From positions 1 through 40,332 of the forward strand of contig CAKQDA010000017.1 in the NCBI GenBank assembly GCA_934218695.1: DNA of 40,332 bases, read 5' to 3'. The first letter of the stretch is position 1. Each line of letters begins with the position of its first letter. The translations under genes and the position numbers were made by a program. Shown here one piece after another: positions 1 through 8,478 of the stretch. A model generated the notes under the pieces. That model had not been told where the DNA came from. It made no database searches and saw only the letters and a program-made list of their open reading frames with translations. The DNA is from an uncultured Succinivibrio sp. GTDB taxonomy: Bacteria; Pseudomonadota; Gammaproteobacteria; Enterobacterales; Succinivibrionaceae.

Positions 1-5
1 ATATA

Positions 6-36
6 AAGGAAGCCCGTTTTTATGCGGTACTTCCTT
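6..36 (-). terminator. Hairpin downstream of the copy 1 transposase
   Basis: Arms AAGGAAG (6-12) and CTTCCTT (30-36), with an inner CCG/CGG pair, form an imperfect stem just past the transposase stop. It could end minus-strand transcription, but there is only a short T-run on that side, so termination is inferred. Confidence 0.45.
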
Positions 37-57
37 AAATTTTATTTCGTTATGTAA

Positions 58-1761
58 CTAGATCGACAAAATACGGGGGATCTCTTTTACTATGTAAATC
101 CCACTTCCAGCAGGTCTGGTAGCCTGCAGTTTCTGCATCTGAAGCATAGCTTTATCAAAAGAATCACCAGGTAAGACCTTTCCATCAGGCTTATGATTAG
201 AAGCACAAACGCACATCATCATTCTGATAGTCTGAGCCAACATGTAAATAAAGAGTTTGCCTTTGTATGAAGTACCAGTGGCATACATTCTGTCACTTTC
301 ATTAAGAACCTTGAACTGTCTGAAGGCAGATTCAACAATGTTTCTCTCTCTATAAATTACGAGACTCTGGAAAGGATCTTCAATGGTATTGGTTCTTATG
401 GCAAAGTATCCGTGATATCTGCAGGCATTCTGAACTTTAGTGGAGTTCAGGCTCCATTCATGTGTTTTGGTATTCTGGACAAAGAAACCGGAGTACTTTT
501 TCCAGACATTTTTATCTACAGTAGTGTTAGCCTTTTTCTTATCAAGGATATCCTGTAAATCACGCATTAAAGCGATAGTCTGACGTTCACCTAAAGCAGC
601 ATCATGATACAGATGTAAGAACACCTTTTTCTCATTACTGACACCGTCAGATGTGGAAGTCCACTTTTCAGTATCAGCAGTTCTTGCATAAATACCGAGT
701 TTGCCATTCATAAACTTAGGATTGTTAAGGCTTGGCTTATAGCGGTCAATAGTGGCTTTAACAGAGTCCTCTTTTAAAGATATACCTGTTAAGAAGAGCA
801 GATGACAGTTGATGAGTTTCTGTATATTCAGAATAGAGGCATAACCTCTGTCGGTAGTAAGCAGGGTTTTAGATAAATCAAGACCTACATTCTGCATACG
901 CAGCAGGATGTCGGCAAAGAGAGACATATCATTAACAGGGCCTTCAGACTCATAGGCATAGCAAAGGTCACCGGTAAAGTAATCAATACAGAAGGTGAGG
1001 TTAACCTGTTTTAGGAAGTCGTCCTGCTTGGCATGACCGAAGGCTGCATTGTCTATAGATTCAGACCAGGTGCTGATAGAGGTGGAATCAATGGCCATCA
1101 TCATAGGAGGAAGAGTCATGTTGAGTTTCTTTGCTTCCTCTTCTTTCTTTATATGGTCTTTAACTACTCTGTCATGTCTTAATTTGAAGTACTGGTCAAT
1201 GTTCTCCTGATTTACCTTAGCAAGTATGGTACTAATCTTTTGACTTGATAAGGGAGATGCTTTAGGCAGGTAATTCATAGATAACCAGTCTTCATAGTTC
1301 TGCATCGCCATACTGTGAGAACAAAGCTGATAAATAGCCAGTCTTAGGAGTTCAGCTCCATCCTCTTCACCAAATACTGATTTAAGATTGAATAAAATGC
1401 CAGACTGTTTTGCCACTTCCCAGCAGGCATAGGTAAGACCAAAGGACACACAGTCACATCTCCATGACAAATCATCCTGCACTTCCTGTTTTATAGCCTC
1501 GGCATCTTCCTCTGTTCTAATTACAAGGGCATTGCTTTCATAGAAAACATGCTCACCAGCATAATCAGGATTGGCTTCTAAAAAGCTTTTTGATAAGGAA
1601 ACCTCACCTGTATCATCATTAAGTCTGCCCACATGAATACGTTTAGCCACACGAGACTGTTTCTTAACAGGATCCCACCTGTTGTAGTAGGAGATGATAT
1701 AGGTTCTGCCGTTCTTATCAGTGTAACTGGAAAAGTTCCATTTTATAGCTTCAGAAGTCAT
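58..1761 (-). CDS. IS4/IS1634-type DDE transposase (copy 1)
   Basis: DDE transposase that would cut and rejoin the ends of its own element. Counting from the upstream ATG at 1773, Asp229 lies in the AIDSTSIS motif, Asp308 in TTDRGYAS, and Glu481 in the signature Y474-x2-R477-x3-E481-x6-K488, which is the Y(2)R(3)E(6)K motif of the IS4 superfamily. The full catalytic triad is present. The start at 1761 (MTSEAIKW) is preferred because the matching ATG is kept in copy 2 whereas the ATG at 1773 is not; neither has a clear ribosome-binding site. The C-terminus ends about 18 residues early relative to copy 2, after KEIPRILSI, through replaced flanking DNA. Activity is possible but uncertain because one element end is missing. 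Confidence 0.88.
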   Translation of the reverse strand: MTSEAIKWNFSSYTDKNGRTYIISYYNRWDPVKKQSRVAKRIHVGRLNDDTGEVSLSKSFLEANPDYAGEHVFYESNALVIRTEEDAEAIKQEVQDDLSWRCDCVSFGLTYACWEVAKQSGILFNLKSVFGEEDGAELLRLAIYQLCSHSMAMQNYEDWLSMNYLPKASPLSSQKISTILAKVNQENIDQYFKLRHDRVVKDHIKKEEEAKKLNMTLPPMMMAIDSTSISTWSESIDNAAFGHAKQDDFLKQVNLTFCIDYFTGDLCYAYESEGPVNDMSLFADILLRMQNVGLDLSKTLLTTDRGYASILNIQKLINCHLLFLTGISLKEDSVKATIDRYKPSLNNPKFMNGKLGIYARTADTEKWTSTSDGVSNEKKVFLHLYHDAALGERQTIALMRDLQDILDKKKANTTVDKNVWKKYSGFFVQNTKTHEWSLNSTKVQNACRYHGYFAIRTNTIEDPFQSLVIYRERNIVESAFRQFKVLNESDRMYATGTSYKGKLFIYMLAQTIRMMMCVCASNHKPDGKVLPGDSFDKAMLQMQKLQATRPAGSGIYIVKEIPRILSI

Positions 1762-1912
1762 GATATAGTCCATGTAATATGTTATGGACTATGATACATC
1801 TAAAATAATTTTTCTCAAGAAAATTCCTTAAAAAACAAAATGGAAATAATTAAATTAGAGAGTTTTGAGAGGGATGTCACCCATGTTGTAAACTAGGTCG
1901 ACGGGAGTTTAG
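58..1912 (-). mobile_element. IS4/IS1634-type insertion sequence, copy 1, 3' end altered
   Basis: The right (5') end carries GGAGTTTAG at 1904-1912, shared with copy 2 (6756-6764). The DNA beyond that point differs between the copies, which places the element end there. The matching inverted repeat CTAAACTCC, present at 3285-3293 in copy 2, is not found at the left end here. The last codons of the transposase also diverge from copy 2, so the 3' end appears replaced or deleted. Curiously, GTAACTAGATCGAC at the left end resembles GTAAACTAGGTCGAC near the right end in the same orientation, which may be a recombination scar. Confidence 0.75.
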
Positions 1913-2341
1913 GCTATAATTAGGTATATGTGTTTTGAGGGGGTATTCGAACGTATCTATTACTCGTCACAATCTATAGAAAAATGCAATTATGAACATG
2001 TTTGAGAGATGACTTACACTGATTTTTTATGAAGTGGAGAGCTGATTTGATGCTGTCATAATAAATGAGGCTTCGAGCATAGTTGAGGGTAAAAACGAAA
2101 CCTTTGAATAATATATTTTACCCTTTAAGTTCATTTAACATGATCTTAAAAGTTCTTTGAAAACTTGAATTGAAAAGACCATTTCTATTCTGTATTTTAT
2201 ATACGGCAAACAAATCGAACCGATCAACATCACATAATTTTTCGGTTCAATTGAAACCAAACAAGTTAATATAAACTTGTAGCTAAACGTTACAGGTTAA
2301 CTACAGTATATGATTAACTAACAATTTTTGTGATAACGATC
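1913..2341. other. Intergenic DNA between IS remnants
   Basis: AT-rich stretch with many stops in all frames. I see no gene, RNA or clear promoter. It probably consists of decayed mobile-element flanks leading into the IS66-like remnant that follows. Confidence 0.5.
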
Positions 2342-2536
2342 GGCCTCATTTGGTGGCCGTATGTTCGCAATGTAAAGACAAAATCAAAGGTTTCAGGATG
2401 TTTTCGTTCAATAAAAGGAGCTCAGACCTACCTAACGATCACATCCTTCCTCAGCACAGCCAGAAAACAAGGTATAGATGCTTTTGAAGCTCTAACCTAG
2501 GCTTTTAATGGTAAGCCTGAGATCGTTTTAGGGTAG
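2342..2536 (+). pseudogene. IS66-family transposase C-terminal remnant
   Basis: One frame reads VRNVKTKSKVSGCFRS, then IKGAQTYLTITSFLSTARKQ and GIDAFEAL. This is the typical C-terminal end of IS66-type transposases (a VSGCFRS block, then a long helix with STARKxG and an EAL ending). A TAG at 2498-2500 interrupts it before AFNGKPEIVLG and the final TAG at 2534-2536. No start or catalytic core is present, so this is a fossil. The family assignment rests on motif memory only. Confidence 0.6.
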
Positions 2537-2593
2537 GTTCTGAGTAGTTACGTTTCTTTTATCGATTTTTTTATAACTCATGAGGAGTTTTTG

Positions 2594-3172
2594 ATGTCAA
2601 AAATTAACCGTAATAACCTCGTGTCAGGAATATACAAGATAGTAGATACCCCGTATTTGGTTAGATTGTTTTTTTGGTGCTTTATTTTTGGAGCAATTGC
2701 TTTATATTTACTTTATATCTCACTGTCAGCGCATTTAGATTTTACATTTAAAAACTATTGGCTCTTTTTTATTTTTGCTGTATTAACTCTCATGTTCTGT
2801 GGCTGTTTTAGGACTAATTATAGTGGTTATGTAGTAAACATAGAAAATGCAATATTGAGTTATCCTGGTGGAGGTATTCAAGCAGCTTCATTTTTTAGTA
2901 TTTTTTCTCCGTTGTATCTTACTCAGTCATTCAGGCGATATGAGCTGTCAATTATGGATATTAGGCAGATAAAAAGAGATGATAAAATTGACATAATTAA
3001 AGATTCACGAGGCAATGAGAAAGAGAAAGTTACATATCTGTTAAATATTGATGGAGACTTTGGCTCTATTGTTTTTGACTTTGATTCACGACCTAAAAGA
3101 GATGAGCTTTATTCACTGCTTGTTTTAGCTGTTGAAAAAGTTGGGGGATCTCTGGTAAATGATTTTGAATAA
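2594..3172 (+). CDS. Small membrane protein with a PH-like cytosolic domain
   Basis: A 192-residue protein not recognised by name. Two hydrophobic helices (about residues 24-46 and 54-74) are followed by a soluble region of alternating short beta strands (GYVVNIENAILSY, YELSIMDIRQIKRDD, VTYLLNIDGDFGSIVFDF) and a final helix. This pattern resembles bacterial PH-like domains attached to a helix pair. The start at ATG 2594 is chosen over TTG 2591 because GAGGAG at 2582-2587 sits six bases before the ATG. It is the only intact non-mobile gene between the two IS copies, stands alone, and is AT-rich like recently acquired DNA. Its function is unknown; the membrane location is well supported. Confidence 0.7.
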   Translation: MSKINRNNLVSGIYKIVDTPYLVRLFFWCFIFGAIALYLLYISLSAHLDFTFKNYWLFFIFAVLTLMFCGCFRTNYSGYVVNIENAILSYPGGGIQAASFFSIFSPLYLTQSFRRYELSIMDIRQIKRDDKIDIIKDSRGNEKEKVTYLLNIDGDFGSIVFDFDSRPKRDELYSLLVLAVEKVGGSLVNDFE

Positions 3173-4673
3173 TCAGAAATTATAGAGTCTAAAATAGGTG
3201 GAACTTGAGCTGAGGTTTCTTGAGGCAAATTAAAAGCTCAACATATTTAGCTGTTAGATAGACCTCAAACTGTATTGCATAAAACTAAACTCCGCAGATC
3301 ATAGTTACTAGTCTTTGATCTGTTTCTTAGGAAAAGGAATTTTAAAAGTCTCAAAGAGATCTCTAGTTTTTTTAGGGATCTCTTTTACTATGTAAATACC
3401 CCTTCCAGCATGTCTAGAAGCCTGTAATCTCTGCATCTGAAGCATAGCTTTATCAAAAGAATCACCTGGTAGTACTTTTGCATTAGGTTGATGATTGGAT
3501 GCGGTAACGCACATCATCATTCTGATAGCTTGAGCCAGCATATAAATAAAGAGCTTGCCTTTGTAAGTAGTGCCTGTAGCATACAGTCTGTCGCTTTCAT
3601 TGAGAACTTTAAACTGTCTGAAAGCAGATTCAACAATGTTTCGTTCTCTATAGATAATAAGACTCTGGAAAGGATCATCAATGGTGTTAGTTCTGATAGC
3701 AAAGTAACCGTGATATTTACAAGCATTCTGAACCTTTGTAGCGTTTAAGCACCATTCTTGAGTTTTAGAGTTTTGGAAAAGGAAGGCAGAGTACTTTTTC
3801 CAGTCTTTCTTATCTGTAGCTTCATTAGCATTTTTCTTATCTAAGATAATCTGTAAGTCACGCATTAAGGCAATAGTCTGATGCTCACCTAAAGCAGCAT
3901 CATGGTACAGATGCAAGAACACCTTATGTTCAACATTGACGCCTTCAGAGGTAGAAGTCCACTTTTCAGTATCAGCAGTTCTAGCATAAATACCGAGTTT
4001 ACCGTTCATAAACATAGGATTGTTAAGGCTATCTTTATAGCGGTCTATAGAGTTTTTAATAGAGTCCTCTTTTAAAGACATACCAGTTAAGAACATAAGA
4101 TGACAGTTGATCATCTTCTGTATATTCAAAATAGAAGCATAACCTCTGTCTGTAGCTAGCAGAGTTTTAGTTAAGTCCAAGCTAACGTTCTGCATACGCA
4201 TTAAGATGTCAGCAAAGAGAGACATATCATTAACAGAGCCCTCAGACTCATAGGCGTAGCACAGGTCACCAGTAAAGTAATCAATACAGAAAGTGAGATT
4301 AACCTGTTTTAAGAAGTCGTCCTGTTTAGCATGACCATAAGTAGCATTGTCGATAGTTTCAGATCAGGTGCTGATAGAAGTAGAATCAATAGTCATCATC
4401 ATAGGAGAAAGCTGTAAGTTCTGTTTCTTAGCTTCTTCCTCTTTCTTTAAGTGGTCTTTAGTAACTCTTTCATGTCTTAACTTGAAGTACTGGTCAATGT
4501 TCTCCTGAGAGATCTTAGCTAGTATGGTACTAATCTTTTGACTGGATAAAGGAGAGGCTTTAGGAAGGTAGCTCATAGCCAGCCAGTCTTCATAATTCTG
4601 CATAGCCATACTATGAGAACACAGCTGGTAAATAGCCAGTCTTAAGAGTTCAGTACCAATCTCTTCACCGAAT

Positions 4674-4678
4674 ACAGA
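4674..4678. repeat. ACAGA direct repeat at the left junction of the IS1111-type element
   Basis: ACAGA occurs at 4674-4678 and again at 6225-6229, each side of the inner element. Rejoining them restores the host transposase sequence as seen in copy 1. It may be a target duplication, or simply core homology as expected for IS110-family recombination. Confidence 0.7.
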
Positions 4679-4681
4679 CAA

Positions 4682-4694
4682 TATGAAGTGACCT
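4682..4694. repeat. Left inverted repeat of the IS1111-type element
   Basis: TATGAAGTGACCT, an exact reverse complement of 6212-6224. A small hairpin, CGAAT-GTAA-ATTCG (4698-4711), follows within the left end. Confidence 0.9.
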
Positions 4695-4787
4695 CCGCGA
4701 ATGTAAATTCGTGGATTTACCGTGTAAACTGTAGATGTTAAAAATTTGACGGAAACGGATTTACCGCATACCTTAGGAAGGTCACTT

Positions 4788-5953
4788 ATGAATAAGATAA
4801 TCTATATTGGAATGGAGTCCATAGCACAAATTTCACATTATGCAGTTTTGAGCCTGGATATGGTATTGAGGCAGATAAGATCTTTGGACAAACACTGATT
4901 AAAGAAGACATATTTAGCAGCACTGTAAAATATATCAATAAGCTCAAGAGCATGAGACCAGATGTTGATGTGATCTGTGGCTATGAGGCAGGGGGCTTAG
5001 GATATAACCTGCATCGAAAGCTAAAAGCCAAGGAAATTGAGAGTGTGATCTTAGCACCTACCACTATGGCGGTATCAAGGAACAGTAGTAAGAAAAAGAA
5101 TGACTATAGAGATGCTATAACCATTGCAAAATGTTTAGCTAGCTCAGCGTATAAGGCTGTATATATACCTGATGAGAAAGACGAAGATGTAAGAGATTTC
5201 ATCAGGATGAGAGATGATCATAAAACAGCTTTAAAGCAGATTAAACAGCAACTAAATGCTTTCTGTTTACGTCATAGACATCACTATGATAAAACCAAAT
5301 GGACAGGACTCCATCTAAACTGGTTAAGAAAACTTGAATTGAGTAAGCTCCAACGAGAGACTGTAGAAGAGTATCTTGCAACCTATGAGACACTTACAAG
5401 CAAGATAGCAGCATTGGATGTACGCATAGAAGACATAGTCTCTGAAGAAAGATATTCTGAAAAGGTTAATAAGCTCGAGTGCATCAAGGGAATAAAGACT
5501 CATACAGCTTTATCCTTTGTCTGTGAAATAGGAGACTTTAACCGATTCAAATCAGCAGACAAGTTTACAGGCTTTATAGGTCTTGTACTAGGAGAATGCT
5601 CAAGTGGTAATACTGAAAGAATGTTAGGTATTACAAAAGCAGGAAACAGGCATTTAAGACGACTGGTAGTAGAAATATCTAATACATACAGACGAGGCAC
5701 TGTAGGTCGTAAATCGGCAACCTTAAAGGAACGTCAGAAGGATATGCCTAAGGATGTAGTTGCGTATGCTGATAAGGCTACTAATCGTTGCCAAAGAAAG
5801 TACCAGCGTATGATGTTCAAAGGAAAGAATTCAAATCAGGCGGTAGCAGCTGTAGCTAGAGAGCTATGTTGCTTTATCTTTGGAATGATGACTGGTCATT
5901 ATTCAAGAACATCTCAGGCAGAAGCTTCAGTATACCGTCCTGAGTTAGATTAG
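4788..5953 (+). pseudogene. IS110/IS1111 transposase with a frameshift at the catalytic Asp
   Basis: DEDD transposase of the IS110 family. The start at ATG 4788 follows AGGAAGG at 4775-4781 and encodes MNKIIYIGM. At about 4815-4817 one base is missing: the downstream frame continues VHSTNFTLCSFEPG, so the expected GMDVHS motif, which carries the first catalytic Asp, is destroyed. The rest is intact, including GYEAGG (Glu), KNDYRDA (Asp) and the C-terminal helix-hairpin-helix/serine region with IKGIKTHTAL and GFIGLVLGE. The repaired protein would be about 388 residues, normal for the family. Unless a slippage event restores the frame, this copy cannot move itself, although its ends could be used by a transposase made elsewhere. 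Confidence 0.87.
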
Positions 5954-6211
5954 AGTTTTATTAAGGAAAAGAAGTAGACACAAGTATTTTAAAGTGATTT
6001 AGGTAAGACGTTTTTTTATCAAGAAAGTTTGAACTATCTACGATAAATCTATGATGGCACGTTAAACGTGCTCCTCGCTTACAGACAGTTAGAGTTCGCG
6101 GCGAAACCATTGACCTGAGGTAAAACCAATCCTCGTATAACAGAGTGGCCAATGCCGTATCTTATACTGAGAAGAGCGTCTTATCTAAATCACTAAAAAG
6201 GTACTTGACAA
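5954..6211 (+). ncRNA. Candidate IS1111 guide RNA (bridge/seek RNA) region
   Basis: IS1111-group elements encode a structured RNA in the 3' non-coding end that pairs with target and donor DNA. This 258-bp stretch has that position. Visible structure includes the hairpin GCACGT-TAA-ACGTGC (6057-6071) and shorter stems around TTCGCGGCGAA and GAGG/CCTC downstream. TAAATCT at 6044-6050 is complementary to TAAATCT-matching DNA in the target (AGATTTA at 6227-6233), which might be a target-guide segment, but seven bases can match by chance. RNA ends and folding were not computed. Confidence 0.45.
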
Positions 6212-6224
6212 AGGTCACTTCATA
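6212..6224. repeat. Right inverted repeat of the IS1111-type element
   Basis: AGGTCACTTCATA, an exact reverse complement of 4682-4694. It is followed at once by ACAGA (6225-6229), the second copy of the junction repeat. Confidence 0.9.
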
Positions 6225-6938
6225 ACAGATTTAAGGTTAAATAATATTCCAGACTTCTTGGCTACTTCCCAGCAGGCATAGGTAAGACCAAAAGAAACAC
6301 AGTCACATCTCCAGTCCAAATCCTTTTGAGCTTCCTGTTTGATTGTCTCAGCATCAGCCTCAGTTCTAATTACTAAGGCATTACATTCATAGAAAACATG
6401 CTTACTAACATAATTAGGATTAGCTTCCAAAAAGCTCTTAGATAAAGAAACCTCACCAGTATCAGAATTAAGTCTGCCTACATGAATACGCTTAGCCAGA
6501 CGAGACTGCTTCTTAACAGGATCCCACCTGTTGTAATAAGAGATGATATAGGTTCAACCCTTATTATTGGTATAACTGGAAAAGTTCCATTTAATAGCTT
6601 CAGAAATCATGATATAGTCTATATAAATATATTATGGACTATGATACAACTAAAATTAGTTTTACTCAAGAAAATTCCTTAAAAAAAATAAATGAGAAAT
6701 AATTAAATTAGAGCGTTTTGTGAGGAACGTTACCCTTGTTGTAAACTAGGGGACGGGAGTTTAGGTTTGAAACAATCTTTCCTGAAAATAAATATGAGTC
6801 AGCTGTTCAAAACAAACTTTAGTTCCAAACAGTTGAGTGCAGACTCGTCCGTGCAATTTAGGATAGGTTCTACAGTTAGAGAGTCTCAATTTTAATGAAT
6901 TTTCTTGTGCGGATGTCTTTTGGATATTTCAGAAAACA

Positions 6939-6970
6939 GAAGGCCTGAACATTTACATGCCCAGGCCTTC
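6939..6970 (-). terminator. Rho-independent terminator of purC
   Basis: Nine-base arms GAAGGCCTG (6939-6947) and CAGGCCTTC (6962-6970) lie 22 bases past the purC stop. On the minus strand the stem is followed by TGTTTTCTG. Confidence 0.8.
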
Positions 6971-6991
6971 ACTACTGATTAGAAACTTAAA

Positions 6992-7936
6992 TTATTTTAA
7001 GTATTCAGTAACGTTCTTTTCGATTCTTGAAGCTACATCCTGACCATCAGCTTTTACAAACTTTTCGCCGGTAATGTGCTCATATAACTCTAAGTAGCGG
7101 TCGCTGATTGAATTTACGATCTCATCGGTCATTTCAGGAACTTGCTGTCCTTCCTTGCCCTGGAAACCGTTGTCCATCAGCCACTCACGAACAAACTCTT
7201 TTGACAGCTGCTTCTGAGCTTCGCCTTTTGCAAAGCGCTCTTCATAACCATCCTTATAGAAATAGCGGCTTGAATCTGGAGTATGGATCTCATCCATCAG
7301 GTAAATCTTACCGTCATGCTTACCAAACTCGTACTTGGTGTCTACTAAGATTAGACCACGCTTTTGAGCAATTTCTGTACCGCGTTTGAACAGAGCCAGT
7401 GTGTACTTCTCAAGTACAGCATACTCTTCAGCTGTTGCAAGACCCTTAGCGATGATCTCTTCTTTTGAAATGTCTTCATCGTGGGTACCGATTTCACCCT
7501 TTGTTGTAGGAGTGATAATTGGCTCGTCAAACTTCTGATTCTCTTTCATGCCTTCTGGCAGTTTTACACCACAGATCTCTCTTACGCCACTCTTGTAGGC
7601 TCTCCATGAGCTGCCGCATAAGTAACCGCGAACAATCATTTCAACAGGGAAACCCTTACACATTACACCAACTGTAACCATTGGATCTGGTGTGGCAAGT
7701 TTCCAGTTAGGGCAGATGTCTGTAGTTGCATCTAAGAACTTGGCAGCAATCTGGTTTAAAACCTGACCTTTAAAAGGAATACCACGTGGCAGAATTACGT
7801 CGAATGCTGAAATTCTGTCTGTTGCTACCATTACCAGCTTTTCATCGTTAATGTTGTAAACATCACGAACTTTTCCGTGATAAACGCTCTTCTGGCCTGG
7901 AAAATTAAAGTCTGTTTTTGTTAATGCGTTACTCAT
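6992..7936 (-). CDS. purC: SAICAR synthase (phosphoribosylaminoimidazole-succinocarboxamide synthase)
   Basis: Joins CAIR and aspartate with ATP to form SAICAR in purine synthesis, in the cytosol. The protein carries the ATP-grasp-like signatures GKVRDVY near the N-terminus, [28 protein letters not shown] and [11 protein letters not shown], and the substrate-site stretch [12 protein letters not shown]. At 314 residues it belongs to the longer form of the family (as in yeast Ade1) rather than the roughly 237-residue E. coli form. The start at 7936 ([10 protein letters not shown]) is preferred over the upstream in-frame ATG at 7984, because the extra 16 residues look unrelated and GGAAA lies before 7936. 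It is a single-gene unit with its own terminator. No clear purine-repressor box was seen upstream. Confidence 0.95.
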   Translation of the reverse strand: MSNALTKTDFNFPGQKSVYHGKVRDVYNINDEKLVMVATDRISAFDVILPRGIPFKGQVLNQIAAKFLDATTDICPNWKLATPDPMVTVGVMCKGFPVEMIVRGYLCGSSWRAYKSGVREICGVKLPEGMKENQKFDEPIITPTTKGEIGTHDEDISKEEIIAKGLATAEEYAVLEKYTLALFKRGTEIAQKRGLILVDTKYEFGKHDGKIYLMDEIHTPDSSRYFYKDGYEERFAKGEAQKQLSKEFVREWLMDNGFQGKEGQQVPEMTDEIVNSISDRYLELYEHITGEKFVKADGQDVASRIEKNVTEYLK

Positions 7937-8478
7937 GATTTTGATTTCCAAAATAAAAATCTGCTTTTGTGACTTGCAAATCACAAATTCTCAGGACTAT
8001 TGTGCCCCTCTTTCGAGAGCCACACAATTATACACCTTTATGTATGTTAGTGATGAGTAATACTCCACATCATAATTTTGTAAACAAGTGGTGCAATTTT
8101 ATAAAAGAATTTACAGTCCAAAGTCTATTTTGTAAAAAACGCAATAAAGTTTAGTGTCTGTTGCAAAAAGTGATTGACTATTTAACATATTGAGCAATAA
8201 TAGCGTTATCTGAAATAAGGCGTGCTACCGCATGTTCTTAGCATTCTCTAATTTATCCGCAGCAGAGAATGGCTCAGTAAAGGCTAAAAGAGCCTTATCA
8301 GAGCAAAGTACCAAAGATACTGTCTTAAAAAGACTTTAAACAGAAACTGTTATCTGAAACTCTTAAAAGAAAGCAGGGATTAAGTCAAAAGACAGCAAAA
8401 ACTTCGGTTACTTCAATTTCACATGTTTGTTAAGATTTTATATTTATTGAAGATCGCTGTAAAAGGCGTGGAGTTAAT
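7937..8478. other. Divergent intergenic region between purC and cstA
   Basis: Must hold the promoters for both divergent genes, but I could not single out a convincing pair. A palindrome-like TGTGA...TCACA at 7969-7985 has an 8-base spacer and is therefore not a standard CRP site. The right half contains a short decayed coding stretch, described separately. Confidence 0.4.
8232..8433 (+). pseudogene. Decayed small coding remnant of unknown origin
   Basis: Starting at ATG 8232, one frame reads MFLAFSNLSAAENGSV and continues Lys-rich to TAA 8337. A frame one base later continues in the same style (KQKLLSETLKRKQGLSQKTA) to TAA 8431. Together they look like one lysine-rich protein broken by a single-base shift near 8338. 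No family was recognised and no clear ribosome-binding site is seen, so this may be chance. Confidence 0.25.

Larger units (their letters stand above)
4679..6224 (+). mobile_element. IS110-family, IS1111-group element nested in IS copy 2
   Basis: About 1.55 kb, with perfect 13-bp inverted repeats TATGAAGTGACCT (4682-4694) and AGGTCACTTCATA (6212-6224), slightly inside the left junction. Such subterminal repeats, a DEDD transposase and a long 3' non-coding end (about 270 bp, against about 110 bp on the 5' side) fit the IS1111 group. The host gene reading resumes exactly on both sides, so the boundaries are good to a few bases. Confidence 0.88.
3308..6610 (-). pseudogene. IS4/IS1634-type transposase, broken (copy 2)
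   Basis: Same protein as copy 1, read on the minus strand from ATG 6610 to the stop at 3308-3310. Three lesions are visible. An AGA codon became TGA at 6554-6556 near residue 20. The IS1111-type element was inserted at 4679-6224. A TGG became TGA at 4364-4366, a few residues after the first catalytic Asp. The remaining parts still carry the conserved TDRGYAS and YRERNIVESAFRQFK motifs, and this copy keeps the full C-terminus (ending PFPKKQIKD) that copy 1 has lost. It cannot make a working transposase. Confidence 0.9.
3284..6764 (-). mobile_element. IS4/IS1634-type insertion sequence, copy 2, interrupted by an IS1111-type element
   Basis: Inverted repeats CTAAACTCC (3285-3293) and GGAGTTTAG (6756-6764) bound this copy, which is otherwise like copy 1. 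The transposase is split at about 4678/6225 by the IS110-family element and carries two in-frame stops. No convincing target duplication flanks the outer element. Confidence 0.8.

Noticed and set aside
3488..3748. Plus-strand ORF opposite the copy 2 transposase
   Set aside because: It is a shadow of the transposase on the other strand, without a ribosome-binding site or family features.
4364..6556. TGA codons at Trp (4364-4366) and Arg (6554-6556) positions as a sign of an altered genetic code
   Set aside because: TGA ends normal genes here (malK, gpt), one of the two replaces Arg rather than Trp, and both lie in a dead transposase. Simple decay explains them.
7937..7984. Longer start for purC at 7984
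   Set aside because: The added residues are not family-like, and a ribosome-binding site fits 7936.
7969..7985. TGTGA...TCACA near purC as a CRP site
   Set aside because: The spacer is eight bases, not six, and the site lies inside the possible N-terminal extension of purC.
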